Source: Pontiellaceae bacterium B12227 (GTDB lineage Bacteria > Verrucomicrobiota > Kiritimatiellia > Kiritimatiellales > Pontiellaceae). Taken from it: DNA of 64,000 bases. Of the stretch, positions 50,750 through 58,469 are shown one piece after another. The notes below the pieces were generated by a model. The model made no database searches and was not told the origin of the DNA. It saw only the letters and a program-made list of their open reading frames with translations. Within the stretch, counting starts at the first letter, position 1. Each line of letters opens with the position of its first letter. A program made the position numbers and the translations under genes. The stretch covers positions 1 to 64,000 of the forward strand of contig JAROAZ010000014.1 in NCBI GenBank assembly GCA_029432775.1, in the 5' to 3' direction.

Positions 50750-51367
50750 ATGATGACCCGGTTTTTTTTGCTTACAATCTTTTCACTTTTTTTCATGCAG
50801 ACTGCACTGGGTGAGGAGCAGGATGCAGGGGGTTCGACCAACCGCCTCTCTGTACAGAACTTTGAATTAAGTGACCAATACAAGAAGAAGCTGCCCCAGT
50901 CGTTTCCCAAGGATAAAGTCAGCATCTTTGCTTTAGCGGACCGCAAGGGGTCGGATCAGTTGGAGAATTGGATCACGCCTTTCTACAAACGCTATCAGGC
51001 ACGAGTGGATATTTGCGGGGTGGCCAATATGAAAGGATTGCCGAAGATGATGCGCCCGATGCTCAGGAGTATCTTCAGAAAATCGATCGAATATCCTGTC
51101 ATGATGGATTGGACGGGCGCTGTTTGTGAATCCTTGACCTACCAGAAGGGGGTGGCCGATATTTTTGTGGTCAACAGGAACGGGCTGGTTGTTCATAGAA
51201 TCAATGGAGAGGCGAACGAAGAAAAACTGCAGGCCTGCTATGCCGTTATCGACCGGCTCATAGAGGAGAAAGATGCCGGAGCCGCTGGAGAAGCAAATGC
51301 CAAGCTGCAAAGCAAAGGCCGGCAACTGTTGGAATCCACATCTGATGCACCCCTGCGAGAATCGTAA
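50750..51367 (+). CDS. Secreted thioredoxin-like protein inside the carotenoid region
   Basis: 205 residues. Signal peptide MTRFFLLTIFSLFFMQTALG. A thioredoxin-fold-like core (KVSIFALADRKGSDQLENWITPFYKRY; DIFVVNRNGLVVHRINGEANEEKLQACYAVIDRL) lacks a CxxC active site; the only nearby cysteines are single (DICGVAN, AVCESL). It is the only plus-strand gene in the cluster. Its last 110 bp overlap the carotenoid hydratase gene tail to tail. Function unknown. Confidence 0.68.
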   Translation: MMTRFFLLTIFSLFFMQTALGEEQDAGGSTNRLSVQNFELSDQYKKKLPQSFPKDKVSIFALADRKGSDQLENWITPFYKRYQARVDICGVANMKGLPKMMRPMLRSIFRKSIEYPVMMDWTGAVCESLTYQKGVADIFVVNRNGLVVHRINGEANEEKLQACYAVIDRLIEEKDAGAAGEANAKLQSKGRQLLESTSDAPLRES

Positions 51368-51992
51368 AGAACAGCACCGTGCTCAGTCCAACCCGCAATA
51401 CCGGCGGGGCTTGTTTTTCCGGCGCGGGATATAGGGCGAGCAGCACAAAGGCCGTGATCCACCACCCGCCGAAATTGCTCCACGGAACACCGTAGTATCC
51501 GTGTGGATGCTCCCACGTCCAATAAGCCAAAGGTCCAGCAGCCAGCGGATCGATGACCAGATCGATGACCACCATTGAGGTGGCTCCAACGGCCGCTGCA
51601 GCAATGCGGTTCAGGGGGAGCGCCGAGTTTAGATGCCGGCAGTAGGCCAGCAGGATCACCCAGGCGGCCCCCATGACGATCGGAGTGCCCGCAACGAGTG
51701 GATAAAGTACGTCCGTATAGGAATAGCCCCCGAATGGAAAACCGGTGTGTACTCCGGACACTTCAACCAGGAAGCCGCCCAAGGCGCATCCGGCGAGTAC
51801 AAACCGCTCCTTTACGGGAACCGCCATCAATGCCAGAAGAGCGGCCAGCCACAGGAAGGTCGGTGCCGTCCAGGTCACATTTTCCGGGGGAGCTCCCCAG
51901 AGCACATAGCTGATCACGCCTCCCACCCAAAGCAGGGCATAGAACAAGGCGGGAAAGCGTCGAATCCAAATGACAGGTTTTTTATTTTTCAT
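51258..51992 (-). CDS. CruF/DUF422-type carotenoid biosynthesis membrane protein
   Basis: 244 residues, about seven membrane helices. Motifs GVISYVLWG, GFLVEVSGVHTGFPFGGYSYTDVLYPLVAGTPIVMGAAW and VIDLVIDPLAAGPLAYWTWEHPHGYYGVPWSNFGGWW match the DUF422/CruF family, which adds water across the psi-end double bond of acyclic or monocyclic carotenoids. It overlaps the upstream desaturase by 11 bp. The convergent redoxin gene covers its last 110 bp. Confidence 0.88.
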   Translation of the reverse strand: MKNKKPVIWIRRFPALFYALLWVGGVISYVLWGAPPENVTWTAPTFLWLAALLALMAVPVKERFVLAGCALGGFLVEVSGVHTGFPFGGYSYTDVLYPLVAGTPIVMGAAWVILLAYCRHLNSALPLNRIAAAAVGATSMVVIDLVIDPLAAGPLAYWTWEHPHGYYGVPWSNFGGWWITAFVLLALYPAPEKQAPPVLRVGLSTVLFFTILAGVHQMWIPTVAGLCFAAWHLLLQRLRHLSPL

Positions 51993-53451
51993 ATTTCTGG
52001 ATCAGGTTGGTGGTGATGCGGGCTGACATCAGCACGGTTGGCGTTCCGCCGCCGGGGTGAGTGCTGCCTCCCACATAATAAAGCCCCTTGATTTTCATAT
52101 CCTTGTTGAGCGGGCGCATGAAGGCATTCTTTTTTCCGTGGGAATTCCTGCCATAGATGGCTCCTCCCGGCATGGCATAGGTTTGGGCCATTCTTTCAGG
52201 TGTCCAGACATCCGAAGCAACGATTTCGTCGGCAAAGTCCGGAAAGCCGGAGACCTTCAGGCGGTTCAGCACACGCTGGCGTGCGGCCTCCGTGTGCGCC
52301 GCATCCCAGCTGATTCTGTCGTTCGCCGGAGCATTGGCCATAACAAACATCACTTCACCGTCGCCCGGTGTCATGCTTCGGTCGGTGATGCTCGGCATAT
52401 TAACATAGACTGTGGGATCATCGGGGAAGCAGCGTTCATCAAACAATTGCCGGAACTCGTGGTCGTAGTCTCTGGAAAAGCAGACCTGGTGGTGGCTCCA
52501 GTCCGGATGCCTGTTTTTGAGGGCAAAAAGAAAAACCAGACCGGAAAGGGAACGTTCATCCGGCGGGCATTCCCGGTGTTTGTCAATGCCGAGCATCGGA
52601 CCGGTCATCGAGACATCCCCGTTCATGATCACCACATCCGCATCCAGGCGTTCGCCGGCCGCCAACCGGACGCCTTCGACTTTCTTTGCGGTATGGGCAA
52701 TTCGGTCAACTTCCGCGTTCAGCCGCAACTCGACGCCATGTTTATCCATAAGGGTTTCCAGAGATTGGATGATGTTGTACAGCCCTCCGCGGATATGCCA
52801 GCCACCCTGAGCATATTCCACATAAGGAACCACGCACAGCGTTCCGGGGGACTGATGAGGAGACGAGCCGACATAGGTCATATAGCGGTCGTATATTCTG
52901 CGCAGGTATGGGCTTTTAATGTAGTGACTCATTTCCTTGTGGTAATGGCCCCACCCACGCCGCAGCGGCATATTGGCAAGCACATGCACGGTCTCTTTAC
53001 CCGGCGGCTCCATGGGGCTGCGGGCGAAGAAGGTGGATTTCGAAACCTCGTGCAGACGAGCGCCCAGTTCCATGTAGGCCATGAAGCCCTCGGTCGTGCC
53101 TTCAAACCTCCTTACAGTATTCAACCACTCGGGCAGCGATGCTGACTGGCTGCATGTGGTGCCATCGTCAAATGTGTAGTTCACCTGGTGTGTCAGCTGC
53201 ATTAATTCCACATATTCGCGCATGTCGGTGCCGAGGGCCTGGTAGAGTTCCTCGAATACATCCGGCATGGTAATGAGTGAAGGCCCGGTATCGAAGGTGT
53301 AGCCCTGGGTGCTCCAGCGGTTCATCTTGCCGCCTGGCGTTGCGCCTCGTTCACATATCGTCACGGCCCAGCCTTGGGCCGACAGCCGCAGTGCAGTTGC
53401 CATGCCTCCAAGACCCGCACCGATTACAATGGCTTTTTTCCGATTCTTCAT
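51982..53451 (-). CDS. Phytoene-desaturase-family FAD enzyme (CrtI/CrtN-like), copy 2
   Basis: 489 residues from the ATG at 53451, where the FAD motif AIVIGAGLGGMATALRLSAQGWAVTICERGATPGGKMNRW begins; the longer frame to 53673 overlaps the upstream gene and is rejected. It also has FDTGPSLITMPDVFEELY and the C-terminal LYYVGGSTHPGGGTPTVLMSARITTNLI. Typical desaturase layout. It is coupled to the upstream glycosyltransferase by a 4-bp ATGA overlap and to cruF downstream by 11 bp. One near-copy of the dispersed palindrome (52756) encodes IQSLE. Confidence 0.92.
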   Translation of the reverse strand: MKNRKKAIVIGAGLGGMATALRLSAQGWAVTICERGATPGGKMNRWSTQGYTFDTGPSLITMPDVFEELYQALGTDMREYVELMQLTHQVNYTFDDGTTCSQSASLPEWLNTVRRFEGTTEGFMAYMELGARLHEVSKSTFFARSPMEPPGKETVHVLANMPLRRGWGHYHKEMSHYIKSPYLRRIYDRYMTYVGSSPHQSPGTLCVVPYVEYAQGGWHIRGGLYNIIQSLETLMDKHGVELRLNAEVDRIAHTAKKVEGVRLAAGERLDADVVIMNGDVSMTGPMLGIDKHRECPPDERSLSGLVFLFALKNRHPDWSHHQVCFSRDYDHEFRQLFDERCFPDDPTVYVNMPSITDRSMTPGDGEVMFVMANAPANDRISWDAAHTEAARQRVLNRLKVSGFPDFADEIVASDVWTPERMAQTYAMPGGAIYGRNSHGKKNAFMRPLNKDMKIKGLYYVGGSTHPGGGTPTVLMSARITTNLIQKYEK

Positions 53452-54566
53452 GATACGCCCGATCGATTGTAGGTTCTGCCTTTCCAGCGAACCCCTTGTT
53501 TGTTCCGGAAGATGTGCCGCGCATAAAATCCCAGACCAATGAGGCCGGCCTCCGCGACAGGATGAAACAGCACAGACCAGAACGGATAGCCGAACTGCGC
53601 GCACTGCACCGCCCTGGCCAGCAGGATTGCACCGGCGGCCCATGAGATGCCAACCGGCTCGAATGGCAACCACCAGGCCAGCGGCAGCAGCAGGACCGGC
53701 AGTAGCAGGAAAAACAGATGCAAAACCATGAAAAGCCAGAACGAAGCCTCGTGTTTGAATGCGGGATAGGCGATTTTTGAAAATCCCTCAACAATCTCGC
53801 GCAACGTGCTGTACATGCGAACCGAAACAAAGCCGCGTCCGTTCAGGCATGTACCCTTCAGTCCGCCCGTCCTCCATTCACGAGCCAGCACCGTGTCCTC
53901 GAACAATTCATGTTTCACCTTTTCGTGTCCGCCCATGCTCTTATATTCCTCGTGCCGTATGAAAAGGCTGGCGCCATGGGCGAGTCCGAAAGAAGGGGTG
54001 GAATAGCGCTCCTGAAGCGGTGCTGGAAAAAGGCTGAACACAACAAAGTTCAGCATGGGCATGAAGACCTTTTCCCAGAAGGAGATGGCGAGTATTTCCG
54101 GCCAGCACGATAGAAAGGTGACCTTTCGGGCCATGGATTCTCCCAGCATTCTGGAAACAGCCCCCGGATGCAGACGGGTGTCAGCATCAAGAAAAAACAA
54201 CCACTCGCCCGATGCATTGGCCGCCAGCTGCCAGCAGGCAAACGGTTTCCCGAGCCATCCTGCGGGAAGAGGTTGCGGCTGAATCAAACCAATGATCGGC
54301 GACCGGGTCTGCATGGCCCGCACCAGATCCGCCGTATCATCGTCGGAGTGATCATCATACACGAGGATTTCTTTTACGAGGGCACCTTGTTGCTGGGCCG
54401 ATTCGATGGCGGCTTCAATATGGTGCGCCTCGTTCCGCGCGGGAATCAAAATGGAAACAACCGGGGCATCTGATTCAGCCTCCCGGGTGAGTCGAGGCCA
54501 TTTCAATGCGTTGGAAAGCACCATCCATAGTAGCATGAAATTTACAATGACAATGGCTGTTAGCAC
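53448..54566 (-). CDS. Carotenoid-type family 2 glycosyltransferase (CrtQ/CruC-like)
   Basis: 372 residues from a GTG start with GGAGG 10 bp upstream. An N-terminal membrane helix, the GT-A core VVSILIPARNEAHHIEAAIESAQQQGALVKEILVYDDHSDDDTADLV, WLFFLDADTRLHPGAV (DxD) and SFGLAHGASLFIRHEEYKSMGGHEKVKHELFEDTVLAREW, then two or three C-terminal membrane helices (FWLFMVLHLFFLLLPVLLLPLAWW). This is the layout of glycosyltransferases that put a sugar on a hydroxylated carotenoid. First gene of glycosyltransferase-desaturase-cruF. Confidence 0.87.
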   Translation of the reverse strand: MLTAIVIVNFMLLWMVLSNALKWPRLTREAESDAPVVSILIPARNEAHHIEAAIESAQQQGALVKEILVYDDHSDDDTADLVRAMQTRSPIIGLIQPQPLPAGWLGKPFACWQLAANASGEWLFFLDADTRLHPGAVSRMLGESMARKVTFLSCWPEILAISFWEKVFMPMLNFVVFSLFPAPLQERYSTPSFGLAHGASLFIRHEEYKSMGGHEKVKHELFEDTVLAREWRTGGLKGTCLNGRGFVSVRMYSTLREIVEGFSKIAYPAFKHEASFWLFMVLHLFFLLLPVLLLPLAWWLPFEPVGISWAAGAILLARAVQCAQFGYPFWSVLFHPVAEAGLIGLGFYARHIFRNKQGVRWKGRTYNRSGVS

Positions 54567-54698
54567 GAACCAATGGCCTCCGGTTGCCGGTGTTGTTGAG
54601 CCTAGAATGAAAAAATAAAATGCCTCCTAATTTTTAAAGGGTATCTGGTGCCAAGTCAATCACGGCATTCCACAGTCGATTATGGTTAGAGATGCAAA

Positions 54699-54723
54699 AA
54701 AGGCGCCCCACGAGGAGCGCCTT
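54699..54723 (-). terminator. Rho-independent terminator of hcp
   Basis: AAGGCGC / GCGCCTT stem with a 10-base loop; on the minus strand it is followed by six T. It lies 28 bp after the hcp stop. Confidence 0.85.
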
Positions 54724-54730
54724 TCATCAT

Positions 54731-54745
54731 TTCCAATGATTGGAA
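54731..54745. repeat. TTCCARNNNYTGGAA palindrome, after a stop codon
   Basis: Perfect arms, centre ATGAT, 5 bp after the hcp stop and just before its terminator. Confidence 0.95.
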
Positions 54746-54750
54746 ACTAA

Positions 54751-56349
54751 TTATGCACCAAGGCACTGCTTCATGTCGTCCTCAACGGTGGTTACAGGAG
54801 CAATGTTGAAGTTATCAACGAGCACCTGAAGAACGGTCGGGGTGATGAAGGCCGGCAGGGTCGGGCCCACTTTGATGTCTTTGATGCCGAGGTGCAGCAG
54901 CGAAAGCAGGATGCAGATCGCTTTCTGTTCGTACCAGGACAGCACCATGGAGAGCGGCAGATCATTGACGTCGCATTCGAAGGCACCGGCAAGGGCCACG
55001 GCCACCTGGATGGCGGAGTAGGCATCGTTGCACTGACCCATGTCGAGCAGACGCGGGATGCCGCCGATATCACCGAACTCAAGTTTGTTGAAACGGAACT
55101 TGCCGCAGGCGAGCGTCAGGATCGCGCAATCGTCCGGCACGGCTTCAGCAAAGTCGGTGTAGTAGTTACGGCCCGGCTTGGCACCGTCGCAACCGCCGAT
55201 GAGGAAGAAGTGCTTGAGGGCACCGCTCTTAACCGCTTCAACCACCTGCGGAGCAACGCCGAGTACGGCATTGTGGCCGAAGCCGGTCAGGATGGTTTTT
55301 TCTTCTTCAGTGTCCGGGAAACCTTCAGCCGCGAGGGCCGCTTCGATAACCGGCGTAAAGTCGCCGTTGTCGATGTGTTCAACACCCGGCCACTGAACGA
55401 GGCCGCAGGTGAAGATACGGGCTTTGTAGTTTTCTTTCGGCTTCTGGATGCAGTTGGTCGTCATCAGAATGGAGCCCGGGAACGCTTCGAACTCGGAACG
55501 CTGGTCCTGCCAGGCACCGCCGTAGTTACCGACGAGGTGGGAGTATTTCTTCAGTTCCGGATAACCGTGGCAAGGAAGCATTTCACCATGCGTGTAAATG
55601 TTGATGCCTTTACCTTCGGTCTGCTTGAGCAGGATTTCGAGGTCTTTCAGGTCGTGGCCGGAAACGAGGATCGCTTTGCCTTTAACGGCGTTGATGTTTA
55701 CAGGGGTCGGAACCGGATGCCCGTAGGTGCCGGTGTTGGCCGCGTCGAGCAATGCCATAACAGTCAGGTTGACTTCACCGGTCTTCAGTGCATAACCAAC
55801 GAGCTCGTCTACGGTCGGTGCCGGGTTGAGCAGGAAGGCCATCGCTTCGTGGAAGAAGGCAAATACAGAGTCGTCTTCTTTTTCGAGAACATAGGCGTGG
55901 TCGGCGTAGGCTGCAGTACCTTTCAGACCGTAAATGATGAGTTCCTGCAGACCGGTCACATCTTCGCCGAGGGTATTGATGCGGCTTTCGATGCCGATCT
56001 TCTCGCCAAGAGAAATCATTTCATCGATGTCTTTCGGCATTTCGCCGTCGCATTCAACGCCCATTTCGGTTCCAAGCTGGAAGCCGCGGGAAATGATGCC
56101 TGCGAGGTCCTGGGGATCAAAGTTTACGTTGGTAACGGTGGTGAAGAGGCCTTCCATCACATAGAGGTCAGCTTCGCGGGTGGTTTCGCCTGCCTGACGC
56201 ATGGCGTGCGCTTTTTTGGAAATCTTTTTGCAGACTTCGACCAGAAGGTCCTGGAGTGCTGCCGTTTCCGGGTCTTTACCGCAAACGCCGAAAGCGGTGC
56301 ATCCGGTGGACTGGCTGGTTTGTTCACACTGATAACAGAACATACTCAT
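54751..56349 (-). CDS. hcp: Hybrid cluster protein (hydroxylamine/NO reductase)
   Basis: 532 residues from the ATG at 56349 after AAGGAG. The N-terminal cluster motif C-x2-C-x8-C-x5-C reads MFCYQCEQTSQSTGCTAFGVCGK, the class with a [4Fe-4S] cluster. Hybrid-cluster ligands are recognisable in GHDLKDLEILLKQTEGKGINIYTHGEMLPCHGYPEL, IMTTNCIQKP, FTCGLVQWPGVEHI, FFLIGGCDGAKPGRNYYTDFAE and LACGKFRFNK. Hcp reduces nitric oxide and hydroxylamine in low oxygen. The promoter carries an FNR/HcpR-type site, so NO or anaerobic induction is expected. No hcr gene is adjacent. Confidence 0.96.
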   Translation of the reverse strand: MSMFCYQCEQTSQSTGCTAFGVCGKDPETAALQDLLVEVCKKISKKAHAMRQAGETTREADLYVMEGLFTTVTNVNFDPQDLAGIISRGFQLGTEMGVECDGEMPKDIDEMISLGEKIGIESRINTLGEDVTGLQELIIYGLKGTAAYADHAYVLEKEDDSVFAFFHEAMAFLLNPAPTVDELVGYALKTGEVNLTVMALLDAANTGTYGHPVPTPVNINAVKGKAILVSGHDLKDLEILLKQTEGKGINIYTHGEMLPCHGYPELKKYSHLVGNYGGAWQDQRSEFEAFPGSILMTTNCIQKPKENYKARIFTCGLVQWPGVEHIDNGDFTPVIEAALAAEGFPDTEEEKTILTGFGHNAVLGVAPQVVEAVKSGALKHFFLIGGCDGAKPGRNYYTDFAEAVPDDCAILTLACGKFRFNKLEFGDIGGIPRLLDMGQCNDAYSAIQVAVALAGAFECDVNDLPLSMVLSWYEQKAICILLSLLHLGIKDIKVGPTLPAFITPTVLQVLVDNFNIAPVTTVEDDMKQCLGA

Positions 56350-56386
56350 GATTACTTCTCCTTGGTTAATTAACTGATAAATCTGA

Positions 56387-56401
56387 TCACAATTGTTGTG
56401 A
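56387..56401. promoter_or_regulatory. 15-nt inverted repeat just downstream of the hcp transcription start
   Basis: TCACAATTGTTGTGA: TCACAA and TTGTGA arms around three bases, about 6-20 bp after the predicted start. Well placed for a repressor. Confidence 0.5.
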
Positions 56402-56413
56402 ATGATGCGAGCT

Positions 56414-56419
56414 ATTATG
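56414..56419 (-). promoter_or_regulatory. -10 element of hcp
   Basis: Minus-strand CATAAT, 21 bp downstream of the FNR/HcpR-like site. It sets the predicted start near 56407. Confidence 0.55.
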
Positions 56420-56440
56420 CATGAGGTTTGGGTTCGTTCC

Positions 56441-56454
56441 TTGATGTAGGTCAA
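56441..56454 (-). promoter_or_regulatory. FNR/HcpR-like operator of hcp
   Basis: Minus-strand TTGACCTACATCAA fits TTGAC/T-N4-A/GTCAA of CRP/FNR-family regulators. It is centred about 41 bp before the predicted start, the class II activator position, and no separate -35 is needed. Confidence 0.65.
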
Positions 56455-56569
56455 GAAGACATATTTTTCTGCATTCATTCTGCGAAGAACAGGTCAACTT
56501 GACGTTTTACTTATTTATTCCGTTGACGGCTTAGACTGGTTCCGTATACTCCGCGATCTTGTTTTTTAC

Positions 56570-56645
56570 GGCGAGTTAGCTCAGTCGGTAGAGCAGCGGA
56601 TTGAAAATCCGCGTGTCCCCAGTTCAATTCTGGGACTCGCCACCA
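56570..56645 (+). tRNA. tRNA-Phe (GAA)
   Basis: 76 nt including encoded CCA. Acceptor GGCGAGT/ACTCGCC, D arm GCTC...GAGC, anticodon stem GCGGA/TCCGC with loop TTGAAAA (anticodon GAA), T arm CCCAG TTCAATT CTGGG, discriminator A. Followed by a terminator. Confidence 0.97.
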
Positions 56646-56650
56646 ACTTA

Positions 56651-56684
56651 AACCTCCATTCCTTAACGGGTTGGAGGTTTTTTT
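56651..56684 (+). terminator. Terminator of tRNA-Phe
   Basis: AACCTCCA / TGGAGGTT stem, with seven T at the end. Confidence 0.85.
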
Positions 56685-56847
56685 GTGCCTACATTGTTTT
56701 GTGGTGAATTTTGTATTAACCGCCCAAGGCACGATATGAAAGAATGCGAACGCAAGGGAAGAAAGCATGTGCGAGGTGCTTAAGTAAACACCATTCGCCC
56801 TCGCCCCCGTATTTGGTGGAGAGCCGAGGGGCGTCATATGTCGAGAT

Positions 56848-56880
56848 TTCTGCACCACTTCTGCACCACTTCTGCACCAA
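56848..56880. repeat. Three-copy 11-bp tandem repeat
   Basis: TTCTGCACCAC repeated three times (last copy ends in A). Its TGCACCA core is like a tRNA 3' end. Confidence 0.85.
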
Positions 56881-56961
56881 AACCTCTGGAAATAGCTCTA
56901 GTCGTCTGGAGTCCTCAATCGGGGGAAGTTTTTTGTTAATATCTGCAAGTAGCTATAAAAA

Positions 56962-56987
56962 AAGGACTTACATTGCTGTAAGTCCTT
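56962..56987 (-). terminator. Terminator of tRNA-Ala
   Basis: Perfect 11-bp stem AAGGACTTACA / TGTAAGTCCTT, 4-base loop, followed on the minus strand by seven T. Confidence 0.93.
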
Positions 56988-56993
56988 GTAATT

Positions 56994-57069
56994 TGGTGGA
57001 GGATAACGGGATCGAACCGATGACCTGTTGCATGCCATGCAACCGCTCTCCCAGCTGAGCTAATCCCCC
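56994..57069 (-). tRNA. tRNA-Ala (GGC)
   Basis: 76 nt including encoded CCA. Acceptor GGGGGAT/ATCCTCC (one G-T), D arm GCTC...GAGC, anticodon stem GTTGC/GCAAC with loop ATGGCAT (anticodon GGC), T loop TTCGATC, discriminator A. Confidence 0.96.
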
Positions 57070-57129
57070 GGAAAAGACGAGCTTTATACGCGCGGACCTT
57101 GGGTGAGTCAATCCGGTTTGTGATTATTT

Positions 57130-57144
57130 TTCCAATGTCTGGAG
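57130..57144. repeat. TTCCA-N5-TGGAG, near-perfect palindrome after a stop codon
   Basis: One arm mismatch, centre ATGTC, 1 bp after the thioredoxin-lipoprotein stop. Confidence 0.85.
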
Positions 57145-57145
57145 G

Positions 57146-57910
57146 TCAGGGGGTGAGCTTGTAGCGATTTCCTTCGTAGGATATTTCCACATAGGTGTCG
57201 GTGATTGTTTCGATTAGGACGCCTTTGTCGAGCCGGTCTCCGGCCACGACCAGTTTGCCGTTGATGAAGGCCATGTTCTGATTTTTGCTTTTGCCGAAGC
57301 CGTCGACTTTATATTTTGCAGCGAGTTTATGCGGAGTCGGTAGATCTTTTCCCGTGGCTTCGGAAAGGCCGGCGGGATCTACTTCCCGGTTTTTAAGGCG
57401 CTTTTCCAGGCGTGTATCGAGCTCATTGAGCACATGCTGCGGGCCGAGGTATTTCTTTCCTTTAAAGGAGTCGGCCAGAACGGCGCCTTTTTTGTCGAGC
57501 AAGACGAGTTGGGGGATGCCGTTGCCGCCATATTGCAGTTTCAGCATCTTGCGCGCCTCGGAATGGTAGAGTACCACCGGCCAGGGCATCCGGGTTTCTT
57601 TCATATAGTTTCGCATTTCTGCGTCGCTGTGATCGCTGCTGATAAAAAGGACCTGAAAAAGATGGCCTCCCTGATGTTCGTTATAAAACTTCACCAGCTG
57701 CGGGGTGAAGCTGCGGCAGGGGCCGCACCAGTGGGCCGAAAAATAAAGCAGGGTATAATCGGTATTCAGTACATAGCCCGGATCTACAGACAGTCCTCTG
57801 TGGTCTATAACGGTGTCGGTAAGCGTTTGGTCGAGCGATGAGGCCACTTTAACATCACAACCGCTAATCAGAAGAGCAGCGCAACTCAGGATTGTAATTC
57901 TCAATTTCAT
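57146..57910 (-). CDS. Thioredoxin/nucleoredoxin-like lipoprotein
   Basis: 254 residues. Lipobox ALLISGC near residue 18. The thioredoxin-like domain spans about 40-165 with active site FSAHWCGPCRSFTPQLVKFYNEHQ and the cis-Pro loop NGIPQLVLLDKKG, most like tryparedoxin/nucleoredoxin. The C-terminal 60 residues (NQNMAFINGKLVVAGDRLDKGVLIETITDTYVEISYEGNRYKLTP) look like the small beta domain found in secretion-pilot proteins, and its NGVLV-type phrasing recalls the protein at 869. Probably reduces or isomerises disulfides in the periplasm. Confidence 0.83.
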   Translation of the reverse strand: MKLRITILSCAALLISGCDVKVASSLDQTLTDTVIDHRGLSVDPGYVLNTDYTLLYFSAHWCGPCRSFTPQLVKFYNEHQGGHLFQVLFISSDHSDAEMRNYMKETRMPWPVVLYHSEARKMLKLQYGGNGIPQLVLLDKKGAVLADSFKGKKYLGPQHVLNELDTRLEKRLKNREVDPAGLSEATGKDLPTPHKLAAKYKVDGFGKSKNQNMAFINGKLVVAGDRLDKGVLIETITDTYVEISYEGNRYKLTP

Positions 57911-58053
57911 TGGTAGGATCCTTCCTCTTGTTTAAATAATTGGAAGCAAGCTATGTACCAGATCGGGCGCTTTTTATGACCGGATCGGCAGGCCCGGAAA
58001 TTGACCGAATCTGTTCACTTGAAATAAGGCTGAAATTACCGCTTTGTTTGGGG

Positions 58054-58082
58054 TTGACAGTTGCGGGGCGATTCCGTAGTTT
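58054..58082 (+). promoter_or_regulatory. Sigma-70-type promoter of rplU-rpmA
   Basis: TTGACA at 58054-58059, a 17-bp spacer, TAGTTT at 58077-58082. Confidence 0.7.
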
Positions 58083-58136
58083 CCGCCCCTTGATTTTTTA
58101 GGAAGAAAGCCCCCGTTGGGGTATTTGAGGTAATTT

Positions 58137-58451
58137 ATGGAAGCATATGCAGTAATTGAAACCGGCGGAAAACAGTACCGCGTACAGCAGGGCGATGTTT
58201 TTGACGTCGAACTGCTTGCAACAGATGAAGGAGCGAGCGTTGAGTTCGATGCCCTGGCTGTTTCAAACGGAACCGAACTCTCTATCGGTACACCGGTTGT
58301 AGATGGAGCCAAAGTAACGGTTTCCGTTGTTGAAAACCTGCGCGGCAAAAAGATTTATTCTTTTAAGAAGAAACGCCGTAAGGGATATCGTCGTAAGATT
58401 GGTCACCGTCAGGAATTGACCAAAATTAAAGTGGAAGCAATCAGCGCATAA
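58137..58451 (+). CDS. rplU: 50S ribosomal protein bL21
   Basis: 104 residues, standard length. MEAYAVIETGGKQYRVQQGDVFDVELL and the C-terminal KIYSFKKKRRKGYRRKIGHRQELTKIKVEAI are diagnostic. Cotranscribed with rpmA 18 bp downstream. Confidence 0.97.
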   Translation: MEAYAVIETGGKQYRVQQGDVFDVELLATDEGASVEFDALAVSNGTELSIGTPVVDGAKVTVSVVENLRGKKIYSFKKKRRKGYRRKIGHRQELTKIKVEAISA

Positions 58452-58469
58452 TTTTGCGGGAGGTTCGTC

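Larger units (their letters stand above)
56646..56993. other. Gap between tRNA-Phe and tRNA-Ala with short repeats
   Basis: 348 bp with no gene. It holds the two tRNA terminators, a three-fold TTCTGCACCAC tandem repeat (56848-56880) and the 11-mer ATTTGGTGGAG at 56811, which recurs at the 3' end of the tRNA-Ala gene (56991). Confidence 0.7.

Noticed and set aside
53452-53673. N-terminal extension of the second desaturase
   Set aside because: It lies inside the glycosyltransferase gene and precedes the FAD motif that marks the true start.
54892-56373. 493-codon open frame on the plus strand
   Set aside because: Antisense of hcp, whose cluster-ligand motifs leave no doubt on the coding strand.
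56511-56858. Open frame over tRNA-Phe
   Set aside because: Its peptide is only the reverse reading of the tRNA (VPELNWGHADFQSAALPTEL type), a well-known false gene.
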